Source: Acidilobaceae archaeon | GTDB lineage: Archaea; Thermoproteota; Thermoprotei_A; Sulfolobales; Acidilobaceae | Assembly: GCA_027057815.1 (NCBI GenBank) | Contig: JALURD010000110.1 | Coordinates: 1 to 32,044, forward strand | DNA length: 32,044 bases | Reading direction: 5' to 3' | Shown here: one piece after another, positions 14,058 through 22,019 of the stretch | Numbering within the stretch: the first letter of the stretch is position 1 | How the letters are laid out: every line of letters starts with the position of its first letter | The notes under the pieces: model-generated | What the model was told of the DNA's origin: nothing | What the model saw: only the letters and a program-made list of their open reading frames with translations | Database searches by the model: none | Made by a program: the position numbers and the translations under genes

Positions 14058-14085
14058 GATATCGCCCCGTATATCGGGCGATATC
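14058..14085. promoter_or_regulatory. Perfect 10-bp inverted repeat, candidate operator of tfb
   Basis: GATATCGCCC at 14058-14067 and its exact complement GGGCGATATC at 14076-14085 flank an 8-nt spacer. The dyad abuts the TATA-like box of tfb. Spacing of the arm centres (18 bp) suits a dimeric regulator; a hairpin in RNA is the alternative. Confidence 0.55.
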
Positions 14086-14112
14086 CTCTTATTAGTCTGC
14101 TAACTACCATTT

Positions 14113-15123
14113 TTAAGCTTTACCCTCCTCAACCACCGCTCCCTCAACGCCGATCTCCACACTTCTAACCCATGGAGAATGAAGTCTTAGCTCCTCAACC
14201 ACCCTATCGAGCTTGGAATCCTCCGCGAGTGCAATAATGCAACCCCCTCCCCCTGCCCCTGTCAGCTTAGCACCCAGCGCTCCCGCTAGTCGTGCCTTGT
14301 GGACTAGAACATCGATCTCTATAGTCGACGCTCCTAAGGCTGAAACCATGCCGTGAGCCAGGTTGAAGGCCCTCCCCAGGAGGTGTGCGTCCCTTCTACT
14401 CAGGGCATCCAATACTATATCTACTAACTTGTCGGAGGCCTCATAAAGTAGGTACGCTGCAGGCCAAAGGGCCTCGGCGTTCTCCAGAACAAGTGCAACA
14501 ATCTCTCCCGTTATCCTGCCCTTTCCCGTGTGGGCTATAACTAGGCTTGTCCCCGGGGGCAGTTTAATGTCAACCCGTAGAGGCTCCTCCCCTCTCCTGT
14601 ATATGACGCCTCCGCCGAAGGTTACGATAGTATTGTCTATCCCACTCGGTTTACCGTGGACCACTTTCTCTGCTTGGTAGGTGACCTTGGAAAGCTCTTC
14701 CGGCCCCAGGGGGTCTCCATGGAGAGCTGTTAAGGCGAGCGCCAGTGCCGCACTCGTAGCCGCGCTGGAGCCTAGACCTGCCGCTGGAGGTATTTCGCTT
14801 TCTATGAATGCTTCGAAAGGTTCTAGATCGAAGCCTCGTTTTCTCAACTCGCTTAAAATTACTGGCACCTGCTTAAACACTTCACTCCCCTTTAAGTAAC
14901 CCTCCCTATTGAGCCTTGCCTCAGCGTTGAGGGGGAGGCTCAAGATCCTCGCGGGCCAAGAGTTCAGTGGTCTAACCTTAACTCTAACCCTTAACCCGAT
15001 ACTGGCAGCTATTGCTCTTGAACCCTTTACAACAAAGTGTTCACCTACTAGTATCACCTTCGCCGGTGCCGAGGCCGCGACCCAGCCACTCAACACGCCA
15101 CACCGGGAGAACGATGGGCTCAT
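14113..15123 (-). CDS. mvk: Mevalonate kinase (GHMP family)
   Basis: A 336-residue GHMP kinase that phosphorylates mevalonate in the archaeal isoprenoid lipid pathway. The three motifs are present: SAPAKVILVGEHFVVKG (18-34), the ATP loop PPAAGLGSSAA (112-122) and GAKLTGAGGGGC (284-295), with the catalytic Asp163 in PSGIDNT. EHFVV and HGKPSGID favour mevalonate over homoserine or galactose. The ATG at 15123 overlaps the upstream gene by 83 nt; a GTG at 15096 behind GGTG would shorten this to 56 nt and begin just before the first motif. It is third in a tight run after deoC and the dihydropteroate-synthase-like gene. Confidence 0.93.
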   Translation of the reverse strand: MSPSFSRCGVLSGWVAASAPAKVILVGEHFVVKGSRAIAASIGLRVRVKVRPLNSWPARILSLPLNAEARLNREGYLKGSEVFKQVPVILSELRKRGFDLEPFEAFIESEIPPAAGLGSSAATSAALALALTALHGDPLGPEELSKVTYQAEKVVHGKPSGIDNTIVTFGGGVIYRRGEEPLRVDIKLPPGTSLVIAHTGKGRITGEIVALVLENAEALWPAAYLLYEASDKLVDIVLDALSRRDAHLLGRAFNLAHGMVSALGASTIEIDVLVHKARLAGALGAKLTGAGGGGCIIALAEDSKLDRVVEELRLHSPWVRSVEIGVEGAVVEEGKA

Positions 15124-16561
15124 CCTGGGTATATGACTTGCCTAGGTGGAGAGCGATCTCTGCCTTAGCCAGCTCATAGCCCAAATAGGCTGAATGTTCA
15201 GGATCCAGCCCTACCATCCTAGTCAAAGTCCTAGCTAAGCTAAGCGCGTGACGCCCCCTTAACTTAATCGGGCTACCTCCCTTCAAAGGCCTCCACTCGA
15301 CTACTATGAAGCCCTCATCGTGGTCAACACCTATCACGAGATAGCCTCGAGGGTCGAGGCGTGGGGGAACCCATCCTACCTCCTGGGCACCAGCCGAAGG
15401 CATGCTGGGAGGCTTAACGGGATCTTTAATGATTAGAAGCTTGCTGAAGAGCCCTCTCTCACTGGCACCCCTCCTCCACGCTTCCCAGGCGAGCCTAAGA
15501 GCCTCTCGGGCCTCGGACGTACTCCATCTATTCTTCCACGAGTCCTCAACTACAAGGTAGACGCTAGCTCTCAGCTCTACAGCTATTAAGGCCAGGATCG
15601 CGTGGACCCCGTGCGTATCCGCTTCGACCTCGTTTGCAGCATTTGCTGCGGAAAATAGTAGTGGTGCCCCAAGACGGGAAGCCTCCATATACCTAGATAT
15701 AGATTCGGACATTCCAAGCGGAGGTATATCAACCACCGGGTCAACTAAAACCTTCTCAATACCCATCTCTCTTAGGGTGCTCAAAGCCTTTTTGAGTGCG
15801 TCAACGCTTCGATCACCGACAACGTAGGCTACCTCATCGATTCCGCTCTGCGCGGCTTCAACCGCTACATGTGGAGAAGTGAAGATCATTTCAGCACCTG
15901 CGGCTACAGCTGCTTTAACGTGGTCTACTGTTGGAGCCTCCGAGGCAACCACCACATCCTCTTCCTCGAGGGCATTTATGACTGCAACCACTCTTTCAGC
16001 TAGCTCTCTGGCGTCCCAGGAGGTAGAAGCCCCAACCACGATTATCCGTGCTCCCTGGATGGCTAAACGCCTGGTCTCCATTGCAACATTACGGCTGGGA
16101 GTCTCTGGCGGTATCTCAGAAGCTAGCACTAAAGGTGGGCCCCTAGCTGGTATTGGTACTTTTCCAACGTTGAAAGCCGCCTTGTCTTGTTCAAGAGTGG
16201 GCTCCGAGCCGAGAACCTCTTCAGCCGGTTTTGCAGGGTCGAGACTGCCACCCTTCCTGATGTAATCTATAAGGAAAGGGATCCCCCCGCTCGATTTGGT
16301 ACCCTTAAATACTGGTATGCCCACTATTTCGGAGAGAGTTCTGGCATCGCCCTTCACGCTTCCCGGTATGAGAGCCACGTCGCCCCAACGTATCTCTTCT
16401 ATTAAATCGCTCCTTCTTTTTATGATCTTTGCTAGGACGTCAACAGCAGCTATTCCAATCACATTAAGAGGCAATTCTACTACTTTAACACCAGGAATCC
16501 CCGAAACCATCCTCTTTATATGTCCTGCAGCGGCTCTGCTGGTAATGATAACTATCTTCAC
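15041..16561 (-). CDS. Dihydropteroate synthase-like protein (TIGR00284 type)
   Basis: A 506-residue archaeal protein of the dihydropteroate-synthase-related group. The N-terminal domain (about 1-150) contains ELPLNVIGIAAVDVLA and a WGDVALIPGSVKGD segment typical of these proteins. Residues about 155-370 form a TIM-barrel-like pterin-binding domain with VLVDPVVDIPPLGMSESI and EVEADTHGVHAILALIAVEL. Residues about 400-485, ending HLGKSYTQDEPIVLP, resemble DUF4346. The pathway in crenarchaea is uncertain; a role in pterin or folate-like cofactor synthesis is likely. The GTG at 16561 lies 6 nt after the deoC stop. Its last 28 codons overlap mvk. Confidence 0.85.
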   Translation of the reverse strand: MKIVIITSRAAAGHIKRMVSGIPGVKVVELPLNVIGIAAVDVLAKIIKRRSDLIEEIRWGDVALIPGSVKGDARTLSEIVGIPVFKGTKSSGGIPFLIDYIRKGGSLDPAKPAEEVLGSEPTLEQDKAAFNVGKVPIPARGPPLVLASEIPPETPSRNVAMETRRLAIQGARIIVVGASTSWDARELAERVVAVINALEEEDVVVASEAPTVDHVKAAVAAGAEMIFTSPHVAVEAAQSGIDEVAYVVGDRSVDALKKALSTLREMGIEKVLVDPVVDIPPLGMSESISRYMEASRLGAPLLFSAANAANEVEADTHGVHAILALIAVELRASVYLVVEDSWKNRWSTSEAREALRLAWEAWRRGASERGLFSKLLIIKDPVKPPSMPSAGAQEVGWVPPRLDPRGYLVIGVDHDEGFIVVEWRPLKGGSPIKLRGRHALSLARTLTRMVGLDPEHSAYLGYELAKAEIALHLGKSYTQDEPIVLPVWRVEWLGRGLGTGEGDTSR

Positions 16562-16567
16562 GTTAAC

Positions 16568-17287
16568 CTACCCCAAATACTTTTCCGCCTCCTCTATTAT
16601 CCTTGCGTATGAACTTGTCCCAATCCTAGAAGCCCCTGCGACCACAGCTTCCAGTGCGTCGATAAGCGTTCTAATGCCCCCAGCCGCCTTAACACGTATC
16701 CCATGCTTGGAAGCATACCTGGTTAGTCTAGATACCGTGACCGGATCTCCTCCCTTGCTTATTACGCCCGTGCTCGTTTTAACCATGAACGCGCCAGCGG
16801 AGGTTACAACGTCTACGACCCACTCAATTTCATCGTCAGTAAGTATCGGAGCTTCGATAATGATTTTAACCTTAGACCCATAATCGCGTGCAGTTTTAAC
16901 AGCTAATTTCACTTCACGCTCCACATACCCTTTGTCCCCGGACTTTATCCTCGAAACATCTAGAACATAATCAACCTCTTCAACTCCCGACCTGGCGAGC
17001 ACCTCCACTTCTTTAACCTTAGCCTCCAGAGGCGCATAACCGTAAGGAAAGCCTGCAACACTACAAAGCCTTACACCTCTACCCTTCGCTACGTCTACAA
17101 GCTGCACTGCATGTGAGGGAGGCACTAGAGCGCAGAAAGCCCCTGTAGAAGCTACGAAGTCTATAAGCTCCATTGAAGCGTAGATGGGCTTCGACGGATC
17201 AAGGATAGTGGCGTCTATTAACTGAGAAATTTTCGGTCTTCCAGCTAGCTCCCATAGCTTCCTCGCTAGCTCCGCGTATTTCTCCAT
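16568..17287 (-). CDS. deoC: Deoxyribose-phosphate aldolase (DeoC)
   Basis: A 239-residue class I aldolase that cleaves 2-deoxyribose 5-phosphate to glyceraldehyde 3-phosphate and acetaldehyde. The Schiff-base lysine is Lys170 in FMVKTSTG, the second active-site lysine is Lys200 in VKAAGGIR, and Asp106 in EEVDYVLD matches the third catalytic residue. SVAGFPYGYAPLEAKVKEVE (75-95) is the usual substrate-loop segment. Length is typical. The acetaldehyde product is a potential AOR substrate, which is only a pathway-level remark. It starts the minus-strand run deoC, dihydropteroate-synthase-like, mvk. Confidence 0.94.
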   Translation of the reverse strand: MEKYAELARKLWELAGRPKISQLIDATILDPSKPIYASMELIDFVASTGAFCALVPPSHAVQLVDVAKGRGVRLCSVAGFPYGYAPLEAKVKEVEVLARSGVEEVDYVLDVSRIKSGDKGYVEREVKLAVKTARDYGSKVKIIIEAPILTDDEIEWVVDVVTSAGAFMVKTSTGVISKGGDPVTVSRLTRYASKHGIRVKAAGGIRTLIDALEAVVAGASRIGTSSYARIIEEAEKYLG

Positions 17288-17363
17288 CCTACTCCCCGGG
17301 AGGATAGACCCAGGTAACTTCAGAAGTAATTAAAGGTGGATACCCTATCCATCCTTCGCTTAG

Positions 17364-17801
17364 CTAATCGGCGCCCGTTATCTCTGCAACATCTATCTCT
17401 TCGACTATACTCTTAACAATGTCCTTTATACTGACGATACCGACTAAAACTCCCCTCTCGTCAACAACCGGCAGATGCCTGAATCCATAGTAAGCCATTA
17501 TTTCTAGCGCCTTAGCTGCGCTCCAATCATCCCTCGCTACAATAGGGTTCTTGGTCATGACGTCTGAAATCTTAACCTCAGCCGGGTCCATGCCCTTAGC
17601 TACCACTTTCACTAGCAAATCTCTTTCAGTAAAAATGCCGATGGGCTTACCGTCAAACTCAACAACCACTACTGCTCCAATACCCTTTTGAGCCATCTCC
17701 CTAACAGCCATGGCGACTGTGTCGTCTCCAGTAGCCGTGACAACATCCCGTCTCATGATTGTAAATAGTGGAGGACCCTCCTCGCAGAGGAGGCCAGGCA
17801 T
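17364..17801 (-). CDS. CBS-domain-pair protein
   Basis: A 145-residue protein made only of two CBS domains, about residues 16-72 and 78-140, which together form a Bateman module that binds adenosine nucleotides or related ligands. Diagnostic segments are GIGAVVVVEFDGKPIGIFTERDL and YYGFRHLPVVDERGVLVGIVSIKDI. No effector domain is attached, so its partner is unknown. The ATG at 17801 lies about 22 nt from a strong TATA box, implying a leaderless message. However, the first codons form a 7-bp hairpin, and an ATG at 17756 (MRRDVVTATGDD) begins right at the first domain. In that model the hairpin would lie in a leader and cover GAGGAGG. Confidence 0.92.
   Translation of the reverse strand: MPGLLCEEGPPLFTIMRRDVVTATGDDTVAMAVREMAQKGIGAVVVVEFDGKPIGIFTERDLLVKVVAKGMDPAEVKISDVMTKNPIVARDDWSAAKALEIMAYYGFRHLPVVDERGVLVGIVSIKDIVKSIVEEIDVAEITGAD
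17777..17793 (-). promoter_or_regulatory. Perfect 7-bp hairpin at the start of the CBS-protein message
   Basis: CCTCCTC and GAGGAGG pair around a 3-nt loop, beginning 8 nt inside the predicted message. GAGGAGG resembles a ribosome-binding site, and the CCTCC just after it offers a competing partner. Confidence 0.4.
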
Positions 17802-17816
17802 AGATTTTACACCACC

Positions 17817-17827
17817 AATATATACTT
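17817..17827 (-). promoter_or_regulatory. TATA box of the CBS-protein gene
   Basis: On the minus strand AAGTATATATT lies about 20-25 nt before the ATG at 17801, the spacing expected for a leaderless archaeal transcript. Confidence 0.55.
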
Positions 17828-17911
17828 TGGATTTAAGGGTTGAAAAGGATTAACCATGCAGGCATTACTTTTACTATTGGCCAGCCAGTGGGAAACTTAA
17901 CTTGATCGGTA

Positions 17912-18736
17912 TCATTCAACGCGTCGTAACAAAGCTATGAAGCCTGTATGCCCTATCATTTGGGGCGCAGGTCTGACGGCACCCCGCTTTACCTCTATTT
18001 CTCTTAAGAGAAGCTCGTATGCACTGATGAATAACCACCCCTTTCCATCTACACGGAGAAGCTTCTCCAGCTGATTATAGGTCGGCACAAAAACTACCGC
18101 AACGCCCCCTAGCCTTACATTATCCCTCAGCGCTTCCAGAGCATCCCAAGGATCAGGCATATCAAGAAAAACAGCGTCTAAACCCTTATCCGGAACTCCT
18201 GCCTTCACATCCCCTACTCTAAGATCTACGCATTTATCCAATCCCAGTCTACGTAAATTATGGCTGGCTACTTCGACTGCATCGGGTCTAACGTCATACC
18301 CGATAACCTTCCCCTCACATCCAACCGCCGTTGCGAGTGCTGCCGTAAGGAAGCCGCTGCCCACTCCAGCCTCCAATACCTTCATTCCGGGCCCAATCCC
18401 GGATATCGCTACTATGAAACCTTGGTCTTTAGGGTAAATTACTTGCGTCAGCCTTTTGAGGCCATACGTCATTAAGTCGTAACGGTTAGGCGGGAGAACA
18501 TATGCTACTCCACGCTGGAGAGCCAGCTTCGAGCCCCATCTCACCCCGATTAGGTCATTACCGCTAACTACACCGGCGAAGGTCGAATATACGGCAGCTT
18601 CTACTGCCTTGAAGAGATACCCTCTCCTCCTCTCGCCGGAAACAACGAACAATAGTACCTCACTTCCCGGCTTTACTCTGTCCTCGGACGCCATCGGGGA
18701 TACCCCTAGTATCCAGGCGTCTCTCAACGATAGCAT
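17912..18736 (-). CDS. trmI: tRNA (adenine-57/58-N1) methyltransferase TrmI
   Basis: A 274-residue SAM-dependent methyltransferase of the TrmI/GCD14 family, which makes m1A at position 58 (and 57 in archaea) in the tRNA T-loop, stabilising tRNA at high temperature. Visible are the small N-terminal domain ending DLIGVRWGSK, the SAM motif LEAGVGSGFLT (121-131), the acidic ribose-binding YDVRPDAVE, the family motif LDMPDPWDAL (191-200) and the C-terminal QMIGHTGFI. The ATG at 18736 is about 27 nt from the TATA box at 18762-18770, fitting a leaderless message; the ATG at 18694 after AGGGGT is an alternative. It is divergent from tmcA, another tRNA-modifying gene. Confidence 0.92.
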   Translation of the reverse strand: MLSLRDAWILGVSPMASEDRVKPGSEVLLFVVSGERRRGYLFKAVEAAVYSTFAGVVSGNDLIGVRWGSKLALQRGVAYVLPPNRYDLMTYGLKRLTQVIYPKDQGFIVAISGIGPGMKVLEAGVGSGFLTAALATAVGCEGKVIGYDVRPDAVEVASHNLRRLGLDKCVDLRVGDVKAGVPDKGLDAVFLDMPDPWDALEALRDNVRLGGVAVVFVPTYNQLEKLLRVDGKGWLFISAYELLLREIEVKRGAVRPAPQMIGHTGFIALLRRVE

Positions 18737-18761
18737 AGTAGTTAAAGGCTGAGCCCGCTTT

Positions 18762-18770
18762 CAATTAAAA
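18762..18770. promoter_or_regulatory. Shared promoter box of trmI and tmcA
   Basis: CAATTAAAA reads TTTTAATTG on the minus strand. It predicts a trmI start near 18740, at its ATG, and a tmcA start near 18792, giving tmcA a leader of about 48 nt. Confidence 0.5.
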
Positions 18771-18799
18771 GGCCGCGAGAGCCCTTCACGTCCAGGCCG

Positions 18800-18821
18800 C
18801 CGCGGAGCTAGGTCTCCGCGG
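18800..18821 (+). promoter_or_regulatory. Perfect 8-bp hairpin in the tmcA leader
   Basis: CCGCGGAG and CTCCGCGG pair around the 6-nt loop CTAGGT. The hairpin lies between the predicted start of transcription and GCGGGTGG, the probable ribosome-binding site before the TTG at 18840. It may regulate tmcA or belong to a small RNA. Confidence 0.45.
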
Positions 18822-18839
18822 TAACGCGGGTGGCCGTAT

Positions 18840-21314
18840 TTGGCTCGTAGCAGGGCTGAAATAGAAAGAGACGCTAAGGAGATACTTAGGAACCTGGATA
18901 GGGTGGCCGGGGTAGCTGCGCTTAAGGCTTTGAAAAAAGTCGGCAGAGCACTAAAGTATGCGATCCCGGCTCGGCATAGAGTATTGATGGTTGTTAGTGG
19001 CGGTGACCCTGCAGTAGTAGGAGCTGTAACTGCCAGGGCTATGCTATATTATGAAAGAGTCTATAGGAAGGTCGCCGGGAAAAGACCATTGGAGCTTCTC
19101 TACATGTTCCACGATGAGTTTGACGACGCTAGGCTTAGGAAGGAGATAGTTAAGAGGACTATTAAGGAAAAAGCAAGTCTGCTGCATCAGACCACTGCCA
19201 GGTACGAGGATAGCGAGAAGTACCTAGGAACCACTTTCCAAGCTTTAGTACTAGACTTAACTAATGACCTGAAACCCAACGATGTAGGCAGGCTTATAGG
19301 CGTTGTTGAAGGCGGAGGATTCATAATACTTCAAGCTCCCCCATGGGATAAGTGGGATCTCACATTAACACTATTCAAGGAGAACCTCCTTGTGCCTGGC
19401 TTCGATGAGCCCAGACACATATTTATTACATGGTTTAAGCGTAAGCTCCTAGAGCATAAACTCAACATCTACGTCTACGACTCGGACCGTGGCGTGTTAA
19501 TCAGTGGAGAACCCCTTAAAGCCGAGCCCAGGCCTAGGGAAGCAATTACTATCCCCAGTAAGAGACTATTCCCTGAAGAGGTCTACAAGCTGGCCCTCAC
19601 CAATGACCAGGTCCGTGTGATAAAAGCGCTGGAGTGGTTCTACGACAAGCCCCCTAAGGGCAAGAAGAAGGTTCTAGTCATTACGGCTGATAGAGGGAGG
19701 GGGAAGAGCTGCGCAGTAGGTATAGGGCTTATAGGTCTAGCTAAGGCGTTAAGCAAGGTTAAACATAGAGTCAGGATTATCGTTACCGCTCCTAGCTTAA
19801 GCAACGTTCAGAGCCTTATGGAGCTAGCTCTTAAGGCTGCAGAAGAGGCTGGACTTTCCCCTCGGCCAATCAAGCGTGGAGGCTTGATAATCGAGATACA
19901 AGGTAAAGGCTTCAGTCTTGAATATTGGGAGCCAGCTAACGTCCCCAGACTACAGCAAGCTGATATAGTAGCTGTCGACGAAGCCAGCGGAATCCACGTG
20001 CCACTCCTACACAAGATATGGAAGTCTCATCGTAGAATAGTCTTTGCAGCAACCATACATGGATATGAAGGAGCTGGTAGAGGCTTCAACGTCAGGTTCT
20101 TGAAGGCTGTAAAGGAGGATCCTGACACTATCCTCAAACACTTGGACATGGACGAGCCCATAAGGTACGCTAAAGATGATCCCATAGAGAAGTGGCTCTT
20201 CGACGTTCTTCTTCTAGATGCCGAGCCTGCCGAGCTGGACAAGCAGGATCTCGAAGACATACGAGAGGGGAGGTTAGAGTACCTCAAACTAGATCCTCAA
20301 TGGCTTTTCAGTCCCGAAGGTGAAGAAACTCTTAGACAACTCTTCGGCATATACGTGCTCGCTCACTACAGGAACGAGCCCGATGACTTAGGGATGCTCG
20401 CCGACGCTCCGCACCACAGCATACGCGCTGTTAGGACCGCTACCAATAAGAAGATAGTCGCTGCAGCCCAGGTGGCCGAAGAAGGCGGGCTCGACGAGGA
20501 CATGATCGATAGACTCCTAAGGGGTGATAAAATCCCAGGCAACATCATCCCGGATAGGCTCTTGAAACATGCAAGAATCAAGGATTTTGGCCGCATGAAG
20601 GGATGGAGGATAGTCAGGATAGCTACACATCCGGAGGTTCAGGGTCGAGGTATAGGTAGTAAGCTCCTTGAATACCTCTATGAGGAGAGTATAGAGAGGG
20701 GTTATGACTGGCTTGGAAGCGGCTTCGGAATAAACGAGCAGCTACTGAGATTCTGGCTCAAGAATGGGTTCACTCCCCTACACCTTAGCCCTGATAGGAA
20801 CCCCGTCAGCGGCGAGTACACCACTCTAGTTCTCAAGCCCATAACCGAGCGTGCAAAGAGGGCTGTCGAGATTGCTGCCCGAGAGTTTAAGAGGAAACTC
20901 CTCGACAGCCTCCACGATACCTACCGTGGGCTTGAGACTGAAATAGCTCTCATGTTACTCGACGCCCCTCCGCCGGGTATAGACCCGGACTACAGACCCA
21001 GATTGACCCCCATACAGCTGGATAGGCTCTGGGTCTACAACTGGGGCCCAATGACGTATGAGGCAGCCACTGACATTATCAGGGAACTCGCGAGAACTTA
21101 CTGGCTCCAAGACCCCTCTAAACGGCCGAAGCTCACAAGGGAGGAGGTGTGGATACTCACAGCCAAGGCTCTCCAGGGCAAGTCATGGGATGAAGTAGCC
21201 TCAGAGCTAGGCTGGACTCCACATAAGACCATGGTTGCAATGAAGGAGGCTAGCAGGAAAATGTCTAAGCATTATTTCAACTTGACCGAAGAATCCCCTG
21301 TAGGGATAGAGTAA
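18840..21314 (+). CDS. tmcA: tRNA(Met) cytidine acetyltransferase TmcA
   Basis: An 824-residue RNA cytidine acetyltransferase of the TmcA/NAT10 family. It uses acetyl-CoA and ATP to make N4-acetylcytidine; in hyperthermophilic archaea members modify tRNA, rRNA and other RNAs. Domains run in the expected order: N-terminal DUF1726-like part (about 1-200), RecD-like helicase with Walker A TADRGRGKS (about 281-289) and Walker B VAVDEAS (about 377-383), then a GNAT acetyltransferase with THPEVQGRGIGSKLLEYL (about 596-613), and a C-terminal tRNA-binding tail. Length matches crenarchaeal homologues. The TTG at 18840 follows GCGGGTGG. It shares a divergent promoter with trmI and is flanked by GC-rich hairpins. 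Confidence 0.95.
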   Translation: MARSRAEIERDAKEILRNLDRVAGVAALKALKKVGRALKYAIPARHRVLMVVSGGDPAVVGAVTARAMLYYERVYRKVAGKRPLELLYMFHDEFDDARLRKEIVKRTIKEKASLLHQTTARYEDSEKYLGTTFQALVLDLTNDLKPNDVGRLIGVVEGGGFIILQAPPWDKWDLTLTLFKENLLVPGFDEPRHIFITWFKRKLLEHKLNIYVYDSDRGVLISGEPLKAEPRPREAITIPSKRLFPEEVYKLALTNDQVRVIKALEWFYDKPPKGKKKVLVITADRGRGKSCAVGIGLIGLAKALSKVKHRVRIIVTAPSLSNVQSLMELALKAAEEAGLSPRPIKRGGLIIEIQGKGFSLEYWEPANVPRLQQADIVAVDEASGIHVPLLHKIWKSHRRIVFAATIHGYEGAGRGFNVRFLKAVKEDPDTILKHLDMDEPIRYAKDDPIEKWLFDVLLLDAEPAELDKQDLEDIREGRLEYLKLDPQWLFSPEGEETLRQLFGIYVLAHYRNEPDDLGMLADAPHHSIRAVRTATNKKIVAAAQVAEEGGLDEDMIDRLLRGDKIPGNIIPDRLLKHARIKDFGRMKGWRIVRIATHPEVQGRGIGSKLLEYLYEESIERGYDWLGSGFGINEQLLRFWLKNGFTPLHLSPDRNPVSGEYTTLVLKPITERAKRAVEIAAREFKRKLLDSLHDTYRGLETEIALMLLDAPPPGIDPDYRPRLTPIQLDRLWVYNWGPMTYEAATDIIRELARTYWLQDPSKRPKLTREEVWILTAKALQGKSWDEVASELGWTPHKTMVAMKEASRKMSKHYFNLTEESPVGIE

Positions 21315-21394
21315 TCATGTGTAATGCACATCTAGATCCTAGCGACATACCTGGATCAGATTAAAAGTTAAACCCCGCAAAAACTCTTCACCCA

Positions 21395-21470
21395 GAGTGG
21401 CCCTCGCCCCGCAGACGCCCGCGGGTACCGCGGGTTGTGTGAGGCGGGGTTCCGTCGTGGCGCGCCGGAT
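21395..21470 (+). ncRNA. Candidate structured non-coding RNA
   Basis: A GC-rich island (58 of 74 bases at 21395-21468 by hand count) in the convergent gap between tmcA and aIF2-beta. Its core is a perfect 7-bp hairpin, CCCGCGG-GTA-CCGCGGG (21418-21434), enclosed by GCCCCGC (21406-21412) pairing with GCGGGGT (21444-21450, one G-U). A TATA-like ATTAAAAGTTAAAC (21360-21373) lies about 25 nt before it, and an AT-rich TTATTATTA follows at about 21483. It is not a tRNA by eye, and box motifs for C/D guides are absent. An H/ACA-type or novel RNA, or a structured tmcA 3' end, remain possible. Confidence 0.35.
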
Positions 21471-21544
21471 CCTCCTCTAACCCTTATTATTACAGCAGCA
21501 ACATGAATTATATTACATTGCAGTAGCCCGTTAGGATGTAGGTA

Positions 21545-21982
21545 TTAGAATGGTTTGACTGGCTGCTCTGCTCCACACGCCTCGCAGACCAGTAGCCAAA
21601 CACGACCCTTGCGCTCGAGCCTGGTGTCAATACTGTTACAAGTAGGGCACCTGACATACATTTTTAGGAACAATTGCATGAACTGATTTATGACCCTCCT
21701 AGACACTTTGACGTTTAGCACTAGCTGGCCGCTGCCGGCATCGTATTTTCCGGCCGCTGCAAGCTCTTTTTGGAGGTACCTTGCAACTAGCTGAGGATCC
21801 CTCTTAAGCTTCATGGCTATCTCTCTAAAATTCCTGATAACGGTCTGGCTGCCTATACGTAGGATTTGAGGCTCAGGCAATTCATACTCCGCAGTACCAC
21901 TCTTTGGGGGGACCTTCTCGTATAACCGATTAAGTAGATATTCGTAGTTCCTCAGTAAATCCTTTAAATCCCCACTCATCAT
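21545..21982 (-). CDS. Translation initiation factor aIF2 subunit beta
   Basis: A 145-residue aIF2-beta, part of the heterotrimer that brings initiator Met-tRNA to the small ribosomal subunit with GTP. The N-terminal helix contacting the gamma subunit is DLKDLLRNYEYLLNRLYEKV. The central alpha/beta domain includes TVIRNFREIAMKLKRDPQLVARYLQKEL, and the C-terminal zinc ribbon uses Cys112, Cys115, Cys133 and Cys136 (CPTC and CEAC). Two adjacent ATGs begin the frame; the second, at 21979, is better spaced from GGTGAGG. It is divergent from the L14e gene and shares its promoter. Confidence 0.95.
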   Translation of the reverse strand: MMSGDLKDLLRNYEYLLNRLYEKVPPKSGTAEYELPEPQILRIGSQTVIRNFREIAMKLKRDPQLVARYLQKELAAAGKYDAGSGQLVLNVKVSRRVINQFMQLFLKMYVRCPTCNSIDTRLERKGRVWLLVCEACGAEQPVKPF

Positions 21983-22019
21983 GCCTCACCTTAGCCTAGT
22001 AGGAATGGAGACCAGCGGG

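Noticed and set aside
21395..21470. A tRNA gene in the GC-rich island
   Set aside because: GGGGTTCC loosely recalls a T-arm, but there is no matching acceptor stem, anticodon arm or closing T-arm stem on either strand.
21940..21982. ATGATGA and CTGA resembling C and D boxes of a guide RNA at the aIF2-beta start
   Set aside because: They fall in the first codons of a clear protein gene and there is no second C'/D' pair.
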